From contig JAYGED010000206.1 of NCBI GenBank assembly GCA_046582565.1, positions 1 to 10,109 on the forward strand: 10,109 nucleotides of DNA, written 5' to 3'. Under the pieces are notes generated by a model that was given only the letters and a program-made list of their open reading frames with translations, made no database searches and had not been told where the DNA came from. Below, piece by piece: positions 5,914 to 10,109 of this stretch. The position numbers were made by a program, and so were the translations under genes. The stretch's first letter is position 1, and each line of letters starts with the position of its first letter. The DNA comes from JAYGED01 sp046582565 (GTDB lineage Bacteria > Pseudomonadota > Alphaproteobacteria > JAAXGF01).

Positions 5914-7191
5914 ATGGGCAGAACACTTGCGGAAAAAATCATCGCCCGCGCGGCGGGCCGGGAGACTGTCTCTCCCGGAGAGATCGTCACCTGTACGGTC
6001 GATCTTGCCATGATGCATGATTCCGGCGGGCCGCGCCGTGTGAAGCCGATCCTGGAACGCCTCGCCGCCACGGTCTGGGATTCGGATAAAGTGATCGTTG
6101 TGTCAGATCACTATGTCCCAGCGGTGGACGCGGAAAGCGCGGCGATCCTGGATCTCACCCGCAAATGGACGGCGGACAACGGCATTAGGAACTTTTACGA
6201 CATGCAGGGTATCTGCCATGTGGTGCTGCCGGAACGCGGGCATTTGCGACCCGGCATGTTCGTCGTCGGTGGCGACAGCCATTCACCGACCGGCGGCGCT
6301 TTCGGCTGTTTCATGTTCGGCGTCGGCGCCACCGACATGGCGGGAGTGCTGGTCACCGGCGAAACCTGGATCCGGGTTCCCGGCACCATCCGTATCGACA
6401 TCCATGGCGCCCTCGCCGACGGGGTTTCGGCGAAGGACATTATCCTGCATCTCTGTGCGCGCCTCGGCATGGGTGGCGCCGGCTATCAGGCGGTTCAGTA
6501 CACCGGCGATACCATCTCCACCCTGGCTATGCAGGAGCGCATGACGCTGTCTAACATGGCGGCGGAACTGGGCGCACAGACCGGGTTGATCGCGCCGGAC
6601 GAAACCACCACGGCGTATATTCGCAAAGCCGGCGGGGACCCCGGCGATGCCGCCAACTGGCAGAGCGATGACGATGCGTCCTATCTGGCCACCCACCGGG
6701 TGGAGGCGGACAAACTGGCGCCGTATGTGGCGGCGCCGCATAGTCCGGCCAATTCAGCTCCCGTCAATGAACACGCGGGCGTGGCGGTTCAGCAGGCCTA
6801 CATCGGCGCCTGCACCGGAGCTAAACTGGACGACTTGCACATGGCCGCCCGCGTGTTGAAGGGACGCCTGGTTGCGCGTGGTACACGATTGCTGATCGCA
6901 CCGGCCTCGACCCGGACTACGGCGACTGCCGCCGCGGATGGCACCCTGGCGATCCTGACAGAAGCCGGCGCCATCCTCATGCCGTCCGGCTGCGGAGCCT
7001 GCGCCGGCTATGGCGCGGGGATACTGGCCGATGGCGAGGTTTGTATTTCGTCGACAGCGCGCAACTTCAAGGGCCGCATGGGTTCATCTTCATCGAAGGT
7101 CTACTTGGGCTCGCCCTATACGGTCGCCGCCAGCGCCGTTGCCGGCCGGATCGCCGATCCTCGTGACCTCCTGGAAAGCAACGCCCGATGA
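5914..7191 (+). CDS. Aconitase-superfamily dehydratase, large subunit (LeuC/DmdA-like)
   Basis: This 425-residue protein is the large, iron-sulfur subunit of a LeuCD-type hydro-lyase, which moves or removes a hydroxyl by dehydration of a 2- or 3-hydroxy dicarboxylate. The three [4Fe-4S] cysteines are present: C300 in YIGACTGAKLDDL, and C360 and C363 in PSGCGACAG. Other aconitase landmarks are VVGGDSHSPTGGAFG (117-131) and CARLGMGGAGY (181-191), with ARNFKGRMGS (382-391) near the C-terminus. Its length fits the shorter LeuC2/HACN/DmdA group (about 420) rather than the 465-residue biosynthetic LeuC. The gene starts at ATG 5914 and its TGA overlaps the ATG of the small subunit. Beside a Dml-type lyase it is best read as 2,3-dimethylmalate dehydratase-like; 3-isopropylmalate, citramalate or another substituted malate are alternatives. 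Confidence 0.85.
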   Translation: MGRTLAEKIIARAAGRETVSPGEIVTCTVDLAMMHDSGGPRRVKPILERLAATVWDSDKVIVVSDHYVPAVDAESAAILDLTRKWTADNGIRNFYDMQGICHVVLPERGHLRPGMFVVGGDSHSPTGGAFGCFMFGVGATDMAGVLVTGETWIRVPGTIRIDIHGALADGVSAKDIILHLCARLGMGGAGYQAVQYTGDTISTLAMQERMTLSNMAAELGAQTGLIAPDETTTAYIRKAGGDPGDAANWQSDDDASYLATHRVEADKLAPYVAAPHSPANSAPVNEHAGVAVQQAYIGACTGAKLDDLHMAARVLKGRLVARGTRLLIAPASTRTTATAAADGTLAILTEAGAILMPSGCGACAGYGAGILADGEVCISSTARNFKGRMGSSSSKVYLGSPYTVAASAVAGRIADPRDLLESNAR

Positions 7192-7727
7192 CAACCGAAA
7201 AGACGGCCGGGAAAGTCTGGGTCTTCGGCGACGACATCGATACCGACGCCCTGGCCCCGGGACTCTATATGAAAGGTCCCCTCGAGGAACTGGCCAGTCA
7301 CTGCCTGAAAGCCATCGATCCGAATTTTGCAGCCACCGTGCAGCACGGTGACGTGGTCGTCGCGGGTGTGAATTTCGGCATTGGTTCCTCACGCGAGCAA
7401 GCCGTCGAGGCATTGAAATATTTGGGTGTGCGTACGCTGGTAGCCAAATCTTTCGGCGGTATCTTCTTCCGTAACGCCTTGAACTTCGGCATGGTCGCCG
7501 TGGTCTCGGCCGACGTGGACCGAATTTCGCCCGGCGACAGGATCACCGTTGATGCCGCTTCGGGAACCATCGAAAATCTCTCGAAAAACGAAACCTATAC
7601 CTGCGAAATTTTGCCGCCTCAATTGCTGGCCATGGTGCGGGACGGCGGGTTGGTTGAGCATTTGGAAAAGAAACGGGCACAGGCGCAATTGAAGGACGCC
7701 GGACAACGACCAACGACCCCTCTTTGA
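7188..7727 (+). CDS. Aconitase-superfamily dehydratase, small subunit (LeuD/DmdB-like)
   Basis: This 179-residue protein is the swivel-domain partner of the large subunit and supplies substrate-binding residues. Motifs are GDDIDTDALAPG (14-25), VNFGIGSSREQA (61-72), the substrate-recognition loop that contacts the carboxylate, and GGIFFRNALNFGM (90-102). Its length matches the short LeuD2/DmdB type. ATG at 7188 overlaps the large-subunit stop in ATGA, so the two are translationally coupled and probably made in equal amounts. The C-terminal tail after about residue 160 (EKKRAQAQLKDAG) is charged and likely flexible. Substrate uncertainty is as for the large subunit. Confidence 0.86.
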   Translation: MTTEKTAGKVWVFGDDIDTDALAPGLYMKGPLEELASHCLKAIDPNFAATVQHGDVVVAGVNFGIGSSREQAVEALKYLGVRTLVAKSFGGIFFRNALNFGMVAVVSADVDRISPGDRITVDAASGTIENLSKNETYTCEILPPQLLAMVRDGGLVEHLEKKRAQAQLKDAGQRPTTPL

Positions 7728-8599
7728 ATAAATATCTATCCGGTGAGACCATTGTCGTCGTACCGGGGGTTTTTGACGCCCTTGGCGCGGTGCTGGTGGA
7801 ACGGGCGGGCTTCCATACCGCGTATCTTTCCGGCGCCTCCATCGCCTATACCCAAATTGGCCGGCCGGATATCGGCCTGGTGAGCATGAGAGAGGTCGCC
7901 GATACCCTGTCGGCCATCACGGAGCGCTCCGCTTTACGCATCATCGTCGATGCCGACACCGGCTTCGGCAATGCGTTGAACGTCATGCGGACCGTACGCC
8001 TGTTTGAATCCCGCGGGGCCGCGGCCATTCAGTTGGAAGATCAGACCCTGCCCAAGCGATGCGGCCACCTGGCCGGCAAGACACTGGTACCCACGGCGGA
8101 AATGGTCGGCAAGATCAAGGCGGCGCTGGATGCCCGGCGAAGACCGGAGACCTTGATCATCGCGCGCACCGACGGCATCGCCGTCGAGGGCTTCGATGCG
8201 GCGTTGGAGCGGGCCGGGCGATACGTCGAAGCCGGCGCCGATGTGCTGTTCGTGGAAGCGCCGCAATCGGAAGATCAGATGCGCGCGATCGTCGAGCGGT
8301 TCGGCGGACGCATTCCCTTGCTCGCCAATATGGTCGAGGGTGGCAGGACACCGCCGAAAGACGCGGCCGAGCTGCAAGCCATCGGCTATTCCCTGGTCAT
8401 TTTCCCCGGTGGCATGGTACGGGCGCTAGCGCGGACGGCCCAGGCTTACCTGGCAAGCTTGAAGGAACACGGTTCGACCCTGCCATTCCGCGACAACATG
8501 CTCGATTTCGACGACTTGAATGAATTGCTCGGAACAGATGAAATGCTTGCCCTCGGTGCCGATTACGATGCCCGGAATTTCGAAGATTCAAATGATTGA
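7724..8599 (+). CDS. Isocitrate lyase/PEP mutase superfamily lyase, 2,3-dimethylmalate lyase-like
   Basis: This 291-residue enzyme belongs to the superfamily of Mg-dependent lyases that cleave C-C bonds of 2-hydroxy acids (methylisocitrate lyase, dimethylmalate lyase, oxaloacetate decarboxylase). Seen motifs are VVVPGVFDALGAVLVERAGF (11-30), the metal-binding DADTGFGN (76-83), IQLEDQTLPKRCGH (102-115), where K111-R112-C113-G114-H115 holds the catalytic Cys of cleaving members, and IIARTDGIAVEGFDAALERA (145-164). The Cys supports a true lyase rather than a mutase or hydrolase. The start is TTG at 7724 (TTGA overlap with the small-subunit stop). No ATG in frame gives the full N-terminus and no strong ribosome site is seen, so translation probably depends on coupling. 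Dml is about the same length. Predicted products are pyruvate plus propionate if the substrate is 2,3-dimethylmalate. 2-Methylisocitrate lyase is an alternative. Confidence 0.85.
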   Translation: MNKYLSGETIVVVPGVFDALGAVLVERAGFHTAYLSGASIAYTQIGRPDIGLVSMREVADTLSAITERSALRIIVDADTGFGNALNVMRTVRLFESRGAAAIQLEDQTLPKRCGHLAGKTLVPTAEMVGKIKAALDARRRPETLIIARTDGIAVEGFDAALERAGRYVEAGADVLFVEAPQSEDQMRAIVERFGGRIPLLANMVEGGRTPPKDAAELQAIGYSLVIFPGGMVRALARTAQAYLASLKEHGSTLPFRDNMLDFDDLNELLGTDEMLALGADYDARNFEDSND

Positions 8600-8690
8600 T
8601 CCGGTAACCCACGCCGCTGACCACCTGACCAATTTCAAGCCGACGATCGACAGCGTGGCGAATTGCCACGAATCGCTGTTTACGATCTAA
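8592..8690 (+). CDS. Possible short coupled ORF or clipped gene start (32 codons)
   Basis: ATG at 8592 overlaps the last 8 bases of the lyase gene in another frame and opens 32 codons to TAA at 8688. The peptide starts MIDPVTHAADHLTNFKPTID and contains a single Cys. I do not recognise it and see no strong ribosome site. The close coupling is like that of the genes upstream, so it may be the beginning of a fourth operon gene that has been lost, or simply chance. A CGTGGC-GAATT-GCCACG hairpin lies inside it at about 8653-8669, without a T-tract. Confidence 0.25.
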   Translation: MIDPVTHAADHLTNFKPTIDSVANCHESLFTI

Positions 8691-8802
8691 AAGCACTTAT
8701 ACCAGGTTGCTCAGTCTTTTCTTAATCTGTAGAGATACGCTCTGCGACTATCCGACAGTCCCGATTTGATGACTTGGCCGTCGTTGGCAGCCTATTTTCC
8801 TA

Positions 8803-8830
8803 AGTTCCGCTTTGGGTCAAAAGCGGACAT
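8803..8830 (+). repeat. Unit-1 palindromic repeat, copy F
   Basis: A single unit with the loop TTGGGTCAAA, left arm TTCCGCTT (one change) and intact right arm AAGCGGACAT. Units 2 and 3 do not follow. It lies in the convergent gap between the lyase operon and the TPR gene, 30 bases past the TPR stop. The rest of this gap (8691-8859) shows no recognisable gene or terminator. Confidence 0.75.
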
Positions 8831-8859
8831 CGGTGGCGCTATGAAGGTGCCCGTGTCAT

Positions 8860-9738
8860 TTACATCTCCAATCCCGCCTTGCGCAGGCCGTCAACGAAAT
8901 GTTCGCGGTCAATTGCGTTAGTGAACTTGAGGACTTGGTCGACGAAGTCGAGTGAGACATCGGGTTTGAGTTGCCGTACGCGGTCGAGGGCGGTGCTGGC
9001 CTCTTCGATCCGGCCCAGAAGCCCGAGAGCTGAAACTTCCGGCATATGGGCCCAGATCGGAAGGTCAGCCCGTTGTTGTCCCTTGCGTGTCCAGGTGAGC
9101 GCTTCGTCATAGCGCTCGAGCAGGATAAGCGCGATCGCCTTGCTCGCCATGAAGGCCCACATCATTGGATCGCGTGGACTCAACCGTATCGCCTCGTCAT
9201 GGGAGGCAATCGCTTCGCCCGGGCGACCACTCATCCAAAGGCTATGGGCGCGCCCAAAATGGGCGTTGGCGTAACTGGGATTGAGTGAAATCGCCCGGTC
9301 GCATGCGGCGATAGTCTCGTCGTGCTCGGTTCGGATCGTATGCATACGACCGAGCGCCACATGGGCAAAAGGATCATCGTCGTCGAGCATTACCGCCGTT
9401 CTACCCGCTTCGAACCCGCGAGCGACATTGTCGTCGTGATCTTCGGTGAACCCTAGGACAATGCCGTAATAGAGCGTGAAAGCTAGTCCAGCTTGTGCCG
9501 ACGCGAAGATCGGATCGAGGTCGACGGCCCGTTCGAACAATCCCACCGCCTTGCCGTAGTCTTGGATGCTGTACCTGTAAAGGTGCCAGAGACCGCGCTG
9601 ATAACAGTCCCAGGCGTCCAGGTTTTCCGTGGGCTTGTGGCGCGCCCGCTGGCGCTCGACGCTGGCCAATTGCGCCCGCCCTTCGTCGGTCTCGACGAGA
9701 GCCAGACGGAAGCCCTGTTCGCCGCACCAACGCAACAC
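8860..9738 (-). pseudogene. TPR-domain protein, probably the C-terminal half of an adenylate cyclase/TPR fusion, 5'-truncated
   Basis: The 292-codon frame encodes tandem tetratricopeptide-like helical repeats. The stretch ENLDAWDCYQRGLWHLYRYS (38-57), followed by LFERAVDLDP (67-76), DPFAHVALGRMHTIRTEHD (122-140), ISLNPSYANAHFGRAHSLW (150-168) and AIRLSPRDPMMWAF (183-196), matches the conserved C-terminal part of class III adenylate/guanylate cyclase-TPR proteins. In that family an N-terminal cyclase domain makes cAMP and the TPR half binds partners. Here TAG immediately precedes the first usable GTG/TTG (9738/9735), and no cyclase catalytic domain lies upstream before other gene fragments begin. 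The first 15-20 residues (LRWCGEQGFRLALV) do not look like the family and may be junction sequence. No ribosome site is seen. It is probably a remnant, though an expressed TPR-only protein cannot be excluded. Repeat copy F lies just past its stop. Confidence 0.7.
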
Positions 9739-9791
9739 CTAAATGCGATTTCAGATTGAGTCAGAACTCATCGAGAATGACCAGTCTTGGG

Positions 9792-9836
9792 GGGCTGATC
9801 AGGTAATCCGTATATGCCGGCAGTGCCGATCAGCCC
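9792..9836. other. Inverted repeat between the TPR and rhodanese fragments
   Basis: GGGCTGATC (9792-9800) and GATCAGCCC (9828-9836) are a perfect 9-base inverted pair, with a smaller GGCA-G-TGCC hairpin (9819-9827) just inside the right arm. The right arm overlaps the rhodanese stop region. There is no T-tract. It may be a hairpin at the 3' end of the rhodanese gene or the trace of an insertion. Confidence 0.4.
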
Positions 9837-10021
9837 GCCGGTTTATCGACCGCGCCGCCGTTCTCCACCCATGCCTTGAAGCCGCCGTCGAGGTTGCGCA
9901 CCTCGCCGTAGCCGAGGTCGAGCATCGCCTTGGCGCACAAGGACCCGCGACCGCCCGACTGACAATAGAGCACGACCGTCGGCAGTGTCAGAGGAAAGCG
10001 AACCGGCCGGCACAACCCCAT
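9830..10021 (-). pseudogene. Rhodanese-domain C-terminal fragment
   Basis: From about residue 16 the 63-codon frame reads VVLYCQSGGRGSLCAKAMLD, then LGYGEVRNLDGGFKAWVENG. This is the second half of a single-domain rhodanese (sulfurtransferase), including the active-site loop with the persulfide Cys (C20, in CQSGGRGS) and the closing LDGGFKAW motif. The first half of the domain (about 50-60 residues with the conserved DVR and GHIPGA regions) is absent. Upstream sequence instead leads within about 60 bases to the end of another gene. Residues 1-15 (MGLCRPVRFPLTLPT) look like junction sequence. It is therefore a truncated remnant, probably not functional although the catalytic loop survives. Confidence 0.75.
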
Positions 10022-10033
10022 AATCGGTAGATA

Positions 10034-10109
10034 TCAGGCCGCAAGTTGACGCCACTCCGCAAGGGCAATGGAGCGATTGAGTTTGAAGTTTTCGCGATTG
10101 TAAAGATGG
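10034..10109 (-). CDS. C-terminal 24 codons of an unidentified protein, possibly a recombinase/transposase
   Basis: Reading leftwards from the window edge, one frame gives HLYNRENFKLNRSIALAEWR followed by QLAA and TGA at 10036-10034. The pattern Y-x-R ... R ... AL-x-x-W-x-x-L resembles the tail of tyrosine recombinases, but 24 residues are too few for a firm call. Its end lies close to the point where the rhodanese domain is cut, which would suit a mobile or integrating gene. The rest lies outside the window. Confidence 0.4.
   Translation of the reverse strand, partial: HLYNRENFKLNRSIALAEWRQLAA

Noticed and set aside
5723..6013. Intact 96-codon protein spanning the livF remnant and the start of the dehydratase gene
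   Set aside because: The first part is livF but the last 30 codons are an out-of-frame reading of the LeuC-like gene caused by the frameshift.
1683..8830. Repeats read as integron attC sites
   Set aside because: Same orientation and single-gene modules are suggestive, but there are no GTTRRRY/RYYYAAC core sites, each copy has three separate short palindromes, and genes lie on both strands.

Overview
The window looks like an accessory region of a proteobacterial chromosome or large plasmid. The protein families (branched-chain ABC transporter remnant, COG2159 amidohydrolase, amidase, adenylate-cyclase-type TPR tail) and the GC-rich coding DNA fit an alphaproteobacterium best, but nothing here identifies the genus.

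Layout, left to right: (1) the 5' end of an IS1182-type transposase leaves the window at the left edge (1-80, minus), with the presumed IS end at about 124-142. (2) A Tat-exported flavin amine oxidase family protein (274-1626, plus). (3) An amidase-signature hydrolase (1854-3293, minus). (4) A 0.5 kb spacer with repeats and a long imperfect hairpin. (5) An 84-residue exported or membrane-anchored small protein (3836-4090, minus). (6) A COG2159 amidohydrolase (4460-5602, plus). (7) A truncated and frameshifted livF remnant (about 5696-5907). (8) A tightly coupled three-gene operon: LeuC-like large subunit (5914-7191), LeuD-like small subunit (7188-7727) and an isocitrate lyase/PEP mutase superfamily lyase (7724-8599). 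This gene set matches the 2,3-dimethylmalate dehydratase plus 2,3-dimethylmalate lyase set. (9) A 5'-truncated TPR protein resembling the C-terminal half of class III adenylate cyclase/TPR fusions (8860-9738, minus). (10) A C-terminal rhodanese fragment and the last 24 codons of an unidentified, perhaps recombinase-like, protein at the right edge.

The most unusual feature is a family of palindromic repeats. A full copy is about 120 bp and holds three hairpins with nearly the same arms (TGTCCGCTT / AAGCGGACA) but different, unit-specific loops. Full or partial copies lie at about 142-158, 1683-1802, 3423-3498, 3719-3794, 4171-4290, 5659-5693 and 8803-8830. All run in the same orientation although the genes lie on both strands, and a copy sits in nearly every gap between unrelated transcription units. 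One copy abuts the point where livF homology stops. This suggests that the repeats mark, or helped to make, the joints of a modular region. That is inference from layout, not shown function.

The operon's likely chemistry is hydration/dehydration of a methyl-branched C6 dicarboxylate, then retro-aldol cleavage to pyruvate plus a small acid. The livF remnant suggests that the operon once followed a branched-chain-type ABC importer. The amidase, flavin oxidase and amidohydrolase are catabolic-type enzymes whose substrates cannot be read from sequence. The right end (TPR tail, rhodanese tail, unknown tail) is a cluster of gene fragments, consistent with repeated insertion and deletion.
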